From a virus, in IMG/VR virus record IMGVR_UViG_3300032285_001316, positions 1 to 64,000 of that record: a stretch of DNA of 64,000 nt. One strand, written 5' to 3'. Numbering within the stretch: position 1 is the stretch's first letter; the number at the start of each line of letters is the position of its first letter. Below the pieces are notes generated by a model. The model searched no databases. It was not told the origin of the DNA and was given only the letters and a program-made list of their open reading frames with translations. Both the position numbers and the translations under genes were made by a program. This document shows, one piece after another, positions 8,950-17,430 of this stretch.

Positions 8950-11900
8950 CCGCTGCAGCTAGTAGTACCCCTCTTTCAGTAGATTACACTGGTCGCGATT
9001 ACTACGCGATTAGGGACCAGCTGATCCAGCGTGTAAAGGAGCGCGTTCCCGAGTGGCAAGGCAGCGACCCTAATGATTTTGGTCTTGCTCTTATCGAGGC
9101 ATTCTCTTACATGGGTGACCTCATCAACTACTATGTTGACCGCGTAGCCAATGAGTCATTTATTCTTACTGCAACTCAGCGTGAGTCGCTGCTCAACATT
9201 GCCTCAATGTACGGTTACAAACCAGCAAACTATGTTAGTTCATCCACCACTCTGTCGATTACTAACTCAAAGCAGGGTTATCAGGGGGCCATTGGTGGTG
9301 CCATTATTGAGTCGGGTGACGCCACCCACACTCTGGGTAACTACGCAAAAGTAATTGTTCCTAATGACCATCCATTCACGGTTTCTGGACCAAATAACTT
9401 TATCAAAGTTAACTCTATGCCTAATGTTGCGGTAGGTACTGTTGGGGATGTCACTCTTACGTATAACACATCTGTATTTAACGGCGTATTCCCAGTCTCG
9501 TTTGTTGGATACGATAACTTTGGAAAGAACGTTGTTTGGTACCGACCATCCGCAAATGTAACTAATGTTGCTCCTGTGGCGGTTACTGTTACTGCAGCAG
9601 TAGGTTCTGGAACTGTAGTTACATATACAGCCAGTAACGCATTTGCTGTTGGCGATGTAGTTACTATTACTGGTCTTGGTACGGAATCTGGGTCTTCCCT
9701 TAACCTATCTAACGTTGTTATCGCGTCTGTTACTTCAACGCAGTTTACGGTAAACAACACCACTACGGGTGTCTCCTCTGGTACGGGAACCGCTACAGCA
9801 TCTTCACGCTTTGTTATTACCGTGTCAGATACCAACAGAACTCTAGAAGCCTATAATGGTCAGAAAATTCTTCTTCACGGTGTTGTTTCTAGTGGAAACA
9901 ACTACAACGGTAAGTGGGTTGTAGATTCCTCTATTGATTCCACGCTGACCACTCCAACTCAGATTGTTGTAACAACTACTGCTGCTGATACGGTTGCGGA
10001 TATCAGCAACGCTCGAGTTTCTGGTTCAAACATCCTTTACTCTGCTTGGAATGACTTTATTGTTGGCGAGTATATTAGTGTAACTAAGGCTTCGCCAAAT
10101 AACTTCAACGTTTCCAATAAGGCCGTTACGGTATCAAAAAACGTAGAGGTAGCCATTTCAAAGACAACCTACACGTCGAGTCCAAACACAATTACGTACT
10201 ATGTCAGCGATCAGCTTGCTGTTGGTGATTACGTTTCAATTAGAAATATCTCTAGTACGGATAATGTACTGGCGCAAAAGGATCTTGGATACAACCTTAC
10301 AGATCAAACGGTAGCTGATACCTCTGCCACTACATCCATTGGTATTACATCAGTTGTGGGAGCGTCTCCTATTACTGGTCAGATTACGTACCAAACGGTA
10401 TCCAACCACAGCTTTGTTGTTGGTGATTATGTCACAATGACTGGTATTGCAAACTCTGTTAACACCGCAGTTACACAAACCGATGTGTACAACCTCAAGT
10501 CAGCAAAGATCATTAATGTTCCAAGCCCAACTACTTTTGTTGTTGAGGGTTACTGGACTAATGCTTTTGACGCTGTAAACTCCTCATCTCCTACAGCAAC
10601 AATGTATGCATTTACTTTGACTGGGTTGGCAACGGCTCCTGGAAACATGCTTTCTACGGGTATTGCCGTTTCTCAATACTTTGGTGTTGCTAAGGGAAGC
10701 GTCAGTGCTTCTTGGTTCTCTTCGGCATCAGTTACTGCCGCTACAGGAAACGGAACAACAGTTACCTACACGGCTACTAACTCTTTTGTTCCAGGACAAT
10801 CCGTCAGTATTACTGGCCTGGGAACCGCTTCAGGGGCATCTCTTAACCTCACAAATGTTATAGTGGCCACAGCTTCTGGAAGCCAGTTTACTGTAACCAA
10901 TAGTACTGTAGGAACAGCTTCTGGTACAGGAACGGCAACTCTCTCATCTGCTGCTCTCGCAACCCCTCAGGTAGGCGGAACCTATTCTTCTGGTGGAGAA
11001 GTTGTTTACGCAGAGATCCCCACACTGATTGTCAGTGGTCCTTATGTCACCTCTGTAGGCTCTACCGTTGTTCCAAAGGGAACCCAGGTAAGTACTCAGG
11101 TTACAGTTGATGGGGGAACAAAGACTATTGTATTTTCAACTCAGTCTGATATTGCCGTACCCTACCGTGATACAGCATCTGTTCTGGCTATTCAGGGTGA
11201 AGATATTTCTCTGAGGGCTGCAAATGCTGCAAACACAACAGCTAAACCTTATGACATTGCTGGTGAACTTCTCGGCTATTCAGACGGAACTGCCGATCAG
11301 GTATTCGCGCTTAAAGAAGTAACGGTAGACCCGCACAATGTACGCGTGTTTATCGACAACGGTACCGCATGGGAAGAGTGGACTCGGGTGGACTTCATCC
11401 AGGACTATACTCCATCGTCTGCTGTTTTCTCAGTGTCTGTTGCTGCTTCTGAAGAGGTCAGTGTTGTCTTCGGTGATGGAATTTCGGGAATGATTCCTCC
11501 CAAAGAATCTGGCGTAAAAGCTGTGTATATTTCTGGTGGCGGTGTTATCGGTAACGTTTCCGCTGACTCCCTCACCACTTGGGACTCTGTTCTCGGTGTA
11601 AACGCACCTGCTATCCGAACAATGTCGGTCACTAATGCAGTTGCTGCCACTGGTGGTGCTGACCCTGAAAGTAACGACTCTATTAGGTATAACGCGCCAC
11701 GTTCTCTCCGATCTCTTAATCGAGCAGTTACTCTTGAGGACTTTGCTAATCTTGCCTTGTCAATTGACGGTGTTGTTAAAAGCAATGCTATTGCTGATTC
11801 ACGCAGTTCGGTAACGGTCTACATCGCGCCTAATGCTACGGGAAGCGCTGAAGAGACTCCAGGTGTAGACAGCTCCAATGCTGATACCCCGCAGATGACA

Positions 11901-12590
11901 AACTACATCTCTTTGGTGTCTCAGTATCTTGCTAACAAGAAGCAGATCGGAACAACTGTCACTGTTTTGTCGCCAGCGTACTCCCCAGTACATGTTGATA
12001 TTCAATACAGTGCTCTTCCGCAGTACAACCCCAGTACGGTTTCAACAGCTATCAAGCAGGCTTTATTGTCTGACTTCTCATACAGCAATGTTGACTTTGC
12101 CGACGTCATTACTCCTGAAGAAGTTGAGTTTAAACTTCGTCAGGTCGAAGGTGTATCCAATGTTAAGGTTACTGGTTTGTTCCGAGTCGGAGGTAGCGGA
12201 AGAAATAGCCTTATAGGCGATCCCTCAGAAATATTTGTTTTCACTGAAGCTGAAACAGTTATTACTCCTACTAGCCCTCTTGCTTTGGCTAATACAATCA
12301 CGTTTGTTCCTGAAGATAGCGCGGGATCATCAACGGGCTCTGCGATTGTAAGCCCAACGTTTAACCAGGGCGTATACGCATACGCCTTGTCTTTGCCGAC
12401 TGGCACAAAGCAGGTCGCTATTACTCTTGGGGTTAGTGCTAATGCAAGTATCACGGTTAATGACAACGCGGTTAGTGGAGGAACAATTACTGTTCCTGTA
12501 GCTAGCTACGAAACATTGGCTGTAACAGTTGTTGCTCAAGATGGAATCACAACCAACACCTACCGATTTAAAGTAACTATTTCATCGTGA
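8946..12590 (+). CDS. baseplate J/gp6-like wedge protein with inserted beta-domains
   Basis: A 1214-residue wedge protein. The N-terminal part (LVDYTGRDYYAIRD-like opening, then PEWQGSDPNDFGLALIEAFSYMGD) and the part around residues 900-1080 (ATGGADPESNDSIR, RSLNRAVTLEDFANLAL, KRSVTVYIAPNA-like strand) are those of baseplate J/gp6. Between them lie several beta-rich insertions, including a 73-residue unit present twice. The last 90 residues resemble a cadherin-like beta-sandwich ending VTVVAQDGITTNTYRFKVT. Normal J proteins are about 300-450 residues, so about two thirds of this protein is decoration, probably exposed on the baseplate and possibly carbohydrate-binding. Confidence 0.85.
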   Translation: MTAAASSTPLSVDYTGRDYYAIRDQLIQRVKERVPEWQGSDPNDFGLALIEAFSYMGDLINYYVDRVANESFILTATQRESLLNIASMYGYKPANYVSSSTTLSITNSKQGYQGAIGGAIIESGDATHTLGNYAKVIVPNDHPFTVSGPNNFIKVNSMPNVAVGTVGDVTLTYNTSVFNGVFPVSFVGYDNFGKNVVWYRPSANVTNVAPVAVTVTAAVGSGTVVTYTASNAFAVGDVVTITGLGTESGSSLNLSNVVIASVTSTQFTVNNTTTGVSSGTGTATASSRFVITVSDTNRTLEAYNGQKILLHGVVSSGNNYNGKWVVDSSIDSTLTTPTQIVVTTTAADTVADISNARVSGSNILYSAWNDFIVGEYISVTKASPNNFNVSNKAVTVSKNVEVAISKTTYTSSPNTITYYVSDQLAVGDYVSIRNISSTDNVLAQKDLGYNLTDQTVADTSATTSIGITSVVGASPITGQITYQTVSNHSFVVGDYVTMTGIANSVNTAVTQTDVYNLKSAKIINVPSPTTFVVEGYWTNAFDAVNSSSPTATMYAFTLTGLATAPGNMLSTGIAVSQYFGVAKGSVSASWFSSASVTAATGNGTTVTYTATNSFVPGQSVSITGLGTASGASLNLTNVIVATASGSQFTVTNSTVGTASGTGTATLSSAALATPQVGGTYSSGGEVVYAEIPTLIVSGPYVTSVGSTVVPKGTQVSTQVTVDGGTKTIVFSTQSDIAVPYRDTASVLAIQGEDISLRAANAANTTAKPYDIAGELLGYSDGTADQVFALKEVTVDPHNVRVFIDNGTAWEEWTRVDFIQDYTPSSAVFSVSVAASEEVSVVFGDGISGMIPPKESGVKAVYISGGGVIGNVSADSLTTWDSVLGVNAPAIRTMSVTNAVAATGGADPESNDSIRYNAPRSLRSLNRAVTLEDFANLALSIDGVVKSNAIADSRSSVTVYIAPNATGSAEETPGVDSSNADTPQMTNYISLVSQYLANKKQIGTTVTVLSPAYSPVHVDIQYSALPQYNPSTVSTAIKQALLSDFSYSNVDFADVITPEEVEFKLRQVEGVSNVKVTGLFRVGGSGRNSLIGDPSEIFVFTEAETVITPTSPLALANTITFVPEDSAGSSTGSAIVSPTFNQGVYAYALSLPTGTKQVAITLGVSANASITVNDNAVSGGTITVPVASYETLAVTVVAQDGITTNTYRFKVTISS
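9588..9806 (+). repeat. intragenic 73-residue repeat, copy 1
   Basis: Encodes a beta-rich unit starting VTAAVGSGTVVTYTA and ending GTGTATASS. More than half of its residues match the second copy at 10731-10949 while the DNA has diverged strongly, so the duplication is old and kept by selection on protein. Confidence 0.85.
10731..10949 (+). repeat. intragenic 73-residue repeat, copy 2
   Basis: Encodes VTAATGNGTTVTYTA through GTGTATLSS, the same length as copy 1 without gaps. Conserved core strings are ITGLGT, SLNL and SGTGTAT. Confidence 0.85.
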
Positions 12591-12934
12591 TAAAAGACTC
12601 CTATGGTAATACACGCTTCTTTGGTGTTTACCGAGGAGTGGTGTTTAGCGCGGACGACCCACTAAGTAAGAATAGGGTTCGTGTAAAGATCCCTCAAATT
12701 TTGGCAGATAATGCTACCCAATGGGCTTGGCCTGTTGGAGTAGTTGGAACCACACCTAATGTGGGAGATGGTGTTTGGGTTCAGTTTGAGGGAGGTGACC
12801 CCGCCTACCCAATTTGGCAGGGTTCTTTCAATGAAAATGCTGTGACAGCTGGAGCGGCAACATCAACAATAACCAATAATGTTACCACTATCTCGCCTGC
12901 TTACAACGGTACAATAGATGGTGGAAGTGCCTAA
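12587..12934 (+). CDS. gp5-type OB-fold baseplate spike protein
   Basis: A 115-residue protein with the gp5/phage_base_V OB-fold pattern: FFGVYRGVVFSADDPLSKNR, VRVKIP, then VGDGVWVQFEGGDPAYPIWQG. It would form the collar of the central spike attached to the hub. It lacks the lysozyme and long beta-helix of T4 gp5, so it is a minimal spike; wall digestion may instead be left to the M23 domain of the tape measure. GTG start overlaps the stop of the J-like gene. Confidence 0.8.
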   Translation: MIKDSYGNTRFFGVYRGVVFSADDPLSKNRVRVKIPQILADNATQWAWPVGVVGTTPNVGDGVWVQFEGGDPAYPIWQGSFNENAVTAGAATSTITNNVTTISPAYNGTIDGGSA

Positions 12935-12947
12935 CCTAGGAGTTTAA

Positions 12948-13232
12948 ATGGCCGCTAGTTACCCAACCTCAATTAAGTCTTTTACCTATCGCGTAGATAA
13001 CCAAGACAAGGTTATTGCTGCAGACGTTAACGTCAGCTACGACGAGATCACGGCTATTGAGCTGCAGCTTGGTGCTGGCGGCGTTGCTTCTCGCACCACT
13101 GCTTTCGGTTCGGCTAACTTTGACAGCACTACTATTGACTGGACAAACTCTGGCGGTCTTAGGGCTCGTATTGAAAATTTGGAAAATGGCGTTTACTTTG
13201 CCAGCACCAATGTTGACGGTGGAACACCCTAA
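12948..13232 (+). CDS. unidentified small tail protein
   Basis: A 94-residue protein between spike and tail-fibre gene. It opens with AASYPTSIKSFTYRVDNQDK and a short helix YDEITAIELQLG, a combination often seen at the N-terminus of fibre or minor tail proteins of actinophages. Good ribosome site (AGGAG). No enzymatic motif. Likely a fibre attachment or tip protein by position. Confidence 0.6.
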   Translation: MAASYPTSIKSFTYRVDNQDKVIAADVNVSYDEITAIELQLGAGGVASRTTAFGSANFDSTTIDWTNSGGLRARIENLENGVYFASTNVDGGTP

Positions 13233-13236
13233 ATAA

Positions 13237-15399
13237 ATGCCTAAATATAATGAGTTTTATTACCTTAACGGGTACTACGGAGTCAAGAGTGCGGTTGCGT
13301 ACTCCGCTGAGCCTGTGCAGGCCACAGCTATTAACTATGACAACGTACTTGTTACATGGCTTACCCCCACAGGTTCTTACTCTGACTTTCGTGTAGTTAG
13401 AAACCAAAACTCTATCCCACAGACACAGGAAGATGGAGTAGTAGTTTACTCCTCTTTGGGAAAACCCGTTAATAATTCCGTAGTAGATTCATCTAATAAT
13501 TCTCTGGCTCCCCTTGTTGCTGGACACTTTGCTTTTTATAGGGTTTGGGTTCGTAGGGCTGACTCCTCTTCCTGGATTCCAGCGGGAGACACCTACACCC
13601 TAGTCCCTTCCCCTCACTCATTAAGCGTTGGGCGCGATGCTGTTTACTCTAGTGTGGGCATTGATGGGGTCAGTACGTCTGATGCATTAGTTTATTCCGA
13701 TACTCGTGTCAGCCCTATTGTGTCGACTACTCATCAGCGATTCCTTGACATGCTGCCTAGGGTTATCACGTCAAATACTAACAGTGCCGTGGATGTAGTC
13801 CAAGATGTTTACGATCAGTATGGTGAGCCAACAGGTGTTAAGGAAAACTCATTAATCTCTGCTTTTCTCTCTGGGTTCTCTTTTACTTTAGATGAGTTCC
13901 TTACTTTTGCATCTTTGATCGTACCCAATACAACGCAACACTTTTCTAGCCCTACCACGATATTTTTAGGTAGCCATGAGTTAGCAATGACTCTAGATGT
14001 GGAGCCCGTTACAGATACTCAGCGCAGGCTTCTTCGTCACGCCACAGAAATCTATTCTGAAAAGGGTACTGCTGCTGGTTTGGAGCTGCTTACACAAAGC
14101 ATGACTGCGTATGACGCCACCCTTACTGATACCGCAAATCTTCTTCTTTCTGTTGGCGATGCCACATTTAACCTGCTTAATTGGTACCCTGGCGATAACG
14201 TAGGTAACTGGTCTTCTCTATCTAGCAGCCTCACCTTGTCTGTAGAGTCTGGTGCGGTTCCCCTGACTGCAGCTGACGTTCCCGCAACTTTGGACACGGT
14301 GTATTGTGCAAAGATCCTTTCAACTGTTGCAAACAAGTCAATTGGTCTAGGTATTACAAATCCAGTAACCACTGCTATTCCAGTAACTGCTGGTCTTCCT
14401 TACAGTTTTTCTTTTTATGGAAAAGAAGGAACCGAGTCAGAGGGTGGCGGAGAAACAGATGCCGTTACTGTAGAGCTTCGTTGGTATGACCGAAAAGGGC
14501 AAACAATCTCTTCCTCGATCTCTTCGGATACGCTGGAAGGCTCGAGCTGGGCCCGATATTCGGTTGCAAATAAAGTTGCTCCTACTGGAGCTGTATATGT
14601 AGGCATTGTTCTTACCTTTGCTGCTACCTACCCCATTTACATTGACATGGTTCAGCTTGAGCAATCAACAACAGTGACAGCATATCAAGAACCTCGTGGT
14701 GTCCAGATTATGTTGGCCCCAGCAAAAGTTAACTTTATTAAGAACCCCAACTTCCAGGTAGATGCCAACTTCTGGACAACAGTTAATACGTCCTCTACGG
14801 CTGTTGTAGCGGCTACGTCTACTCAGTTGGCCCGTTCTGGCCCAAGCTACTTTAAGGCTGTATCAAATGGTTCTGGTCCGCTTAAGGTGTACTACAACCA
14901 GTACATTCCAGTAACTCCTGGACTCTACTACTCTGGCTCAATGTATGTCGAAGACTACAACACTAATAAGCAGTACGAAGCGTACATTGAGTTCTACAAC
15001 TCTTCTAATACTTTGATCTACACCGAAACAGGCGATCCTACATCGGTACTTACGTCTGATTGGACGCGAGTAACCGTAAGTGGTAAGGCTCCTGTAAACG
15101 CTGCTTCTGCACGTTTGTTTATCAAGTCAATTGGAAGCACAAACCCCGCTTCTGGGCAATACGCATTGTTTGACTGCGGTCAATTTGAGCAGTCTGCTCT
15201 ACCAACCGATTACTTTGACGGTTATCTTGTCGATGATGGTGGAGAGTTTTTTGGTACGGCCAATCTTTCTTACTCAGGAAACTACCCCTCTAAATCCGTG
15301 CGTATTGGTCGACTGGTGAATGAGATTCAAAACTTTATTGGATTTGATACTCCCTACTATATTCGTACTTATCAGACAGCGTACTCAGGCATCTCGTAG
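13237..15399 (+). CDS. tail protein I-like / receptor-binding fibre with carbohydrate-binding-like domains
   Basis: A 720-residue mosaic. Residues 25-110 resemble a fibronectin III-like strand set (AINYDNVLVTWLTP, FAFYRVWVRR). Residues about 160-295 are helical with RFLDMLPRVI, DTQRRLLRHATEIY and EKGTAAGLELL, the pattern of tail protein I/YmfQ-like proteins that link wedges to fibres. The remainder contains two jelly-roll-like units, each starting near an N(W/F) segment (NLLNWYPGDNVGNW and NFIKNPNFQVDANFW), typical of carbohydrate-binding modules. Probably the host-recognition protein. No ribosome site is evident before the ATG, which lies 5 nt behind the previous stop, so coupling is likely. 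Confidence 0.7.
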   Translation: MPKYNEFYYLNGYYGVKSAVAYSAEPVQATAINYDNVLVTWLTPTGSYSDFRVVRNQNSIPQTQEDGVVVYSSLGKPVNNSVVDSSNNSLAPLVAGHFAFYRVWVRRADSSSWIPAGDTYTLVPSPHSLSVGRDAVYSSVGIDGVSTSDALVYSDTRVSPIVSTTHQRFLDMLPRVITSNTNSAVDVVQDVYDQYGEPTGVKENSLISAFLSGFSFTLDEFLTFASLIVPNTTQHFSSPTTIFLGSHELAMTLDVEPVTDTQRRLLRHATEIYSEKGTAAGLELLTQSMTAYDATLTDTANLLLSVGDATFNLLNWYPGDNVGNWSSLSSSLTLSVESGAVPLTAADVPATLDTVYCAKILSTVANKSIGLGITNPVTTAIPVTAGLPYSFSFYGKEGTESEGGGETDAVTVELRWYDRKGQTISSSISSDTLEGSSWARYSVANKVAPTGAVYVGIVLTFAATYPIYIDMVQLEQSTTVTAYQEPRGVQIMLAPAKVNFIKNPNFQVDANFWTTVNTSSTAVVAATSTQLARSGPSYFKAVSNGSGPLKVYYNQYIPVTPGLYYSGSMYVEDYNTNKQYEAYIEFYNSSNTLIYTETGDPTSVLTSDWTRVTVSGKAPVNAASARLFIKSIGSTNPASGQYALFDCGQFEQSALPTDYFDGYLVDDGGEFFGTANLSYSGNYPSKSVRIGRLVNEIQNFIGFDTPYYIRTYQTAYSGIS

Positions 15400-15411
15400 T
15401 AAACTGTCCGC
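15400..15411 (+). promoter_or_regulatory. leaderless promoter -10 candidate (TAAACT-N6-ATG)
   Basis: TAAACT overlaps the stop region of the tail gene and lies exactly 6 nt before the ATG at 15412, which has no ribosome site. The same spacing recurs at several other genes in the window. Confidence 0.45.
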
Positions 15412-15681
15412 ATGGACATCTTCATCTGGACTCTTTTAGCTGGAACAGCTACCGCCTTTACTACGGAGTTCATCAATACCGTCTTTGCACGGGTTTGGTG
15501 GTTCCCCATCCCAAGAATTATTCGCCTTACTTGTACGCTCCCTTTTTGCTTCGGAGCCGCTTGGTTATTGGGATGCGAGTGGCCCAGTATCGTCGTCGTT
15601 ACACTTGCGGCTGGATTTTTTTCCAATGCCCTCTTGCTTCTCCTTGAGCGAGCATCTATAGTTGTAACTCCACGACGCTAG
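15412..15681 (+). CDS. small membrane protein
   Basis: An 89-residue hydrophobic protein with about three predicted membrane helices (residues 3-18, 37-53, 58-77) and a basic C-terminus ending TPRR. Family not recognised. It has no Shine-Dalgarno sequence and seems to be leaderless. It lies between the tail and replication modules. A holin-like role is possible but the endolysin is 42 kb away. Confidence 0.6.
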   Translation: MDIFIWTLLAGTATAFTTEFINTVFARVWWFPIPRIIRLTCTLPFCFGAAWLLGCEWPSIVVVTLAAGFFSNALLLLLERASIVVTPRR

Positions 15682-15690
15682 GAGGGCAAC

Positions 15691-16590
15691 ATGCACGGAT
15701 TAAAACCCCGTGAGCGTTCTCTTCTCTCAGTAATGGAATCCAACACGGATCGCTGGGGGGAGGTACGACTGACGATGAACGAATTGACTGAGATAACTTC
15801 GATGAGCCGTACCACCCTTTGGCGTGCGTTGGTGAACTTGACTGAACGTGGTTTGGTGACTACTGTTCGTACTAAGCGCAATCTAGGGCGTCTGTACAAG
15901 AACGTGTACAAGGTTGTCAAAGTTGAAACATCAACAGCTGATACAAGTAGTCAAGTTAACCAAGTTAACTCAGTTAACCAAGTAACTACCTTGACTACCT
16001 TAACTATCAAAGTAAAGAATACTTCGTATTCTTTAGTGCGCTCCGCGCACGGAGGAACAAAAATGGTAAATAAATGGAACGAAGAAGATGGGGATCTCAT
16101 GGGATTTGGTTTAGTTGACGTTGTTGCACCTACGGAGAAAGTGAAGAAGGTCCCTAAGACCCGTCACTTGCGACCCCAGGAAGAGTGGACAGCCATGGAT
16201 GTGGCTTCAGAGTTCACGGCTCAGGTCTACGACAAGGTGCGGGGTATTCCAGGCCTGGTAAACACCCAGCGTTTGGGCATTGCCTTGGCTACCAACCGCA
16301 AAAAGCATGGCATCACAGCTACTCAGGAAATGCAGATCCTGCAGAAGTTCTTTGCAGATGACCGCAACCTGGTCACTATCAAGAAATTCCCTAAGCGCAC
16401 GGCAGGTATCTTTTTGAACTTCATCACCCAGAACATCTCTGAGGTCTCAGATGTGGTTACGATTGAGACAGCCATTGCAATGGAAGACCAACTAGAGTAT
16501 ATTTATGCTTCAGATGGCCGTAAGTTTGTCCGCTCCATTTCGGGACGTGCAGAGCTGGCTCAGTATGAGAAGCAATTAAAGGAGGAGTAG
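15691..16590 (+). CDS. winged-helix replication initiator candidate (lambda O-like layout)
   Basis: A 299-residue protein. Residues 1-75 form a winged helix-turn-helix: MNELTEITSMSRTTLWRALVNLTERGL followed by a wing with RTKRNLGRLYKNVY. Residues 85-125 are a low-complexity Thr/Val linker, and 125-299 form a second, helical domain (EWTAMDVASEFTAQVYDKV and following). The linker DNA holds 9-bp direct repeats and two perfect hairpins, as in lambda O where the origin lies inside the initiator gene. Genes for a DnaC-like loader, helicase and primase follow. An internal GGAGG-ATG at 16051-16065 could give a separate 176-residue C-terminal product. Initiator function is inferred; a transcription regulator is the alternative. 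Confidence 0.65.
   Translation: MHGLKPRERSLLSVMESNTDRWGEVRLTMNELTEITSMSRTTLWRALVNLTERGLVTTVRTKRNLGRLYKNVYKVVKVETSTADTSSQVNQVNSVNQVTTLTTLTIKVKNTSYSLVRSAHGGTKMVNKWNEEDGDLMGFGLVDVVAPTEKVKKVPKTRHLRPQEEWTAMDVASEFTAQVYDKVRGIPGLVNTQRLGIALATNRKKHGITATQEMQILQKFFADDRNLVTIKKFPKRTAGIFLNFITQNISEVSDVVTIETAIAMEDQLEYIYASDGRKFVRSISGRAELAQYEKQLKEE
15952..16003 (+). repeat. iteron-like 9-bp direct repeats (candidate replication origin)
   Basis: Four units with 9-bp period (CAAGTTAAC, CAAGTTAAC, TCAGTTAAC, CAAGTAACT) at 15952-15987 run into two 9-bp units CTACCTTGA and CTACCTTAA at 15986-16003. They sit in the linker region of the initiator candidate. Confidence 0.6.
16013..16050 (+). promoter_or_regulatory. 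two adjacent perfect hairpins next to the iterons
   Basis: First hairpin: 10-bp arms 16013-16022 and 16026-16035 with loop TTC. Second: 6-bp arms GTGCGC (16036-16041) and GCGCAC (16045-16050) with loop TCC. They touch each other, lie directly after the repeats and directly before a GGAGG ribosome site, so they could act in origin structure or control the internal start. Confidence 0.6.
16051..16065 (+). promoter_or_regulatory. internal ribosome site and ATG inside the initiator gene
   Basis: GGAGG at 16051-16055 is followed after 7 nt by an in-frame ATG (16063). Translation here would make a C-terminal 176-residue form beginning MVNKWNEEDGD. Confidence 0.5.
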
Positions 16591-16757
16591 TGATCACGTT
16601 ACTAGCGTTCTTCCTTTTTGTTTCGGGAGTTATGACCTCCGTTATCGGACTGTATTACTCTCACGCCAAGGTTTTCTTCGCTGGTATTCTTTTGATCGCC
16701 GTATCCTTATCGATTGTTTTCTTCTCAATCCTCTCTTTTTTATTTGGAGTTAAATAA
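16590..16757 (+). CDS. small two-helix membrane protein
   Basis: 55 residues, GTG start overlapping the previous stop and preceded by AAAGGAGGA. Two hydrophobic segments (residues 3-20 and 28-51) separated by a short YYSHAK loop. No family recognised. Stop and the next ATG overlap by one base, so these small genes are translationally coupled. Confidence 0.6.
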   Translation: MITLLAFFLFVSGVMTSVIGLYYSHAKVFFAGILLIAVSLSIVFFSILSFLFGVK

Positions 16758-16882
16758 TGGAAGTCGCACTAACCGCCGCACTGTGGACAGGCGCAGTAAT
16801 GTTTTTAACCGTGACAGCTGTAGGTGTAGCCGTGCTTGTAACGGCAATTGTTCTCGCAGTTAAGATGCGTGCAGGAAAGTAA
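16757..16882 (+). CDS. small single-helix membrane protein
   Basis: 41 residues, almost entirely one membrane helix (residues 9-34) ending in the basic tail KMRAGK. Coupled to the preceding membrane protein through TAATG. Function unknown; two consecutive membrane microproteins next to replication genes may anchor or inhibit host membrane functions, which is inference. Confidence 0.55.
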   Translation: MEVALTAALWTGAVMFLTVTAVGVAVLVTAIVLAVKMRAGK

Positions 16883-16883
16883 C

Positions 16884-17054
16884 TTGCCTACTTACAACTA
16901 TGTATGCCAGCAGTGTGGCGATACCGAAGAGGTGTTCCACTCTATGACGGCAACCGTTCGCATTATCTGCGAGAAGTGCAACGTTGACAAGATCCGCAAA
17001 CCAGCAACAACCGCCATCTCGTTTACTGGCGGAGGATGGGCAAGTAAAGAGTGA
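16884..17054 (+). CDS. FmdB-type zinc-ribbon protein
   Basis: 56 residues starting MPTYNYVCQQCG, the standard opening of FmdB-family zinc ribbons (MPTYEYxCxxCG), with the second pair CEKC near residue 33. This fixes TTG at 16884 as the start, with AGGAAAG upstream. FmdB-like proteins are common in actinobacteria; their biochemical role is poorly known. Overlaps the next GTG by 4 nt. Confidence 0.75.
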   Translation: MPTYNYVCQQCGDTEEVFHSMTATVRIICEKCNVDKIRKPATTAISFTGGGWASKE

Positions 17055-17266
17055 CTCCTGAAGAGATCATCATGGAAGCAATCGATCGACTTACAGACGC
17101 GGAGTTTTTACTTACTTATCCTCGTGCTCAGGACTTGGCTCGAGCCATCCCTATGCAGATCCAACTGCTTGAGGACGCCCTGCCAACATATGAGAACAAT
17201 GCACCCCCTTCCCCCACAGATATTTACGCGCTAGACTTTGCTACACAGATCGTAGGAGAACAGTAA
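17051..17266 (+). CDS. unidentified small acidic protein
   Basis: 71 residues with an amphipathic helical N-terminal part (EEIIMEAIDRLTDAEFLLTY) and no recognisable motif. GTG start overlaps the FmdB-like gene, and its stop overlaps the next ATG, so it belongs to the same coupled run of small genes. Confidence 0.55.
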   Translation: MTPEEIIMEAIDRLTDAEFLLTYPRAQDLARAIPMQIQLLEDALPTYENNAPPSPTDIYALDFATQIVGEQ

Positions 17267-17430
17267 TGGGACTATTCAACTTATTCAAAAAAGCAAAGCC
17301 AGTGGTAGACATCACTGAAACAGAGTGGATTCTCGTTCAAAAGGCTGAGTTGTACCCCGACAAGCTCACGCTCAAAGAGGTTGAGGCACTGAAGAAGATT
17401 GTCGACCGTGTGGAGAAAGCTAATGGCTGA
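17266..17430 (+). CDS. unidentified small protein
   Basis: 54 residues beginning MGLFNLFKKAK, then a mixed acidic/basic helix (LTLKEVEALKKIVDRVEKANG). A GGAG lies about 10 nt upstream of the ATG. No homology recognised. Confidence 0.5.
   Translation: MGLFNLFKKAKPVVDITETEWILVQKAELYPDKLTLKEVEALKKIVDRVEKANG

Noticed and set aside
15952-16003. 9-bp repeats as a CRISPR array
   Set aside because: Units are contiguous with no spacers and lie inside a coding region, so iteron-like repeats fit better.
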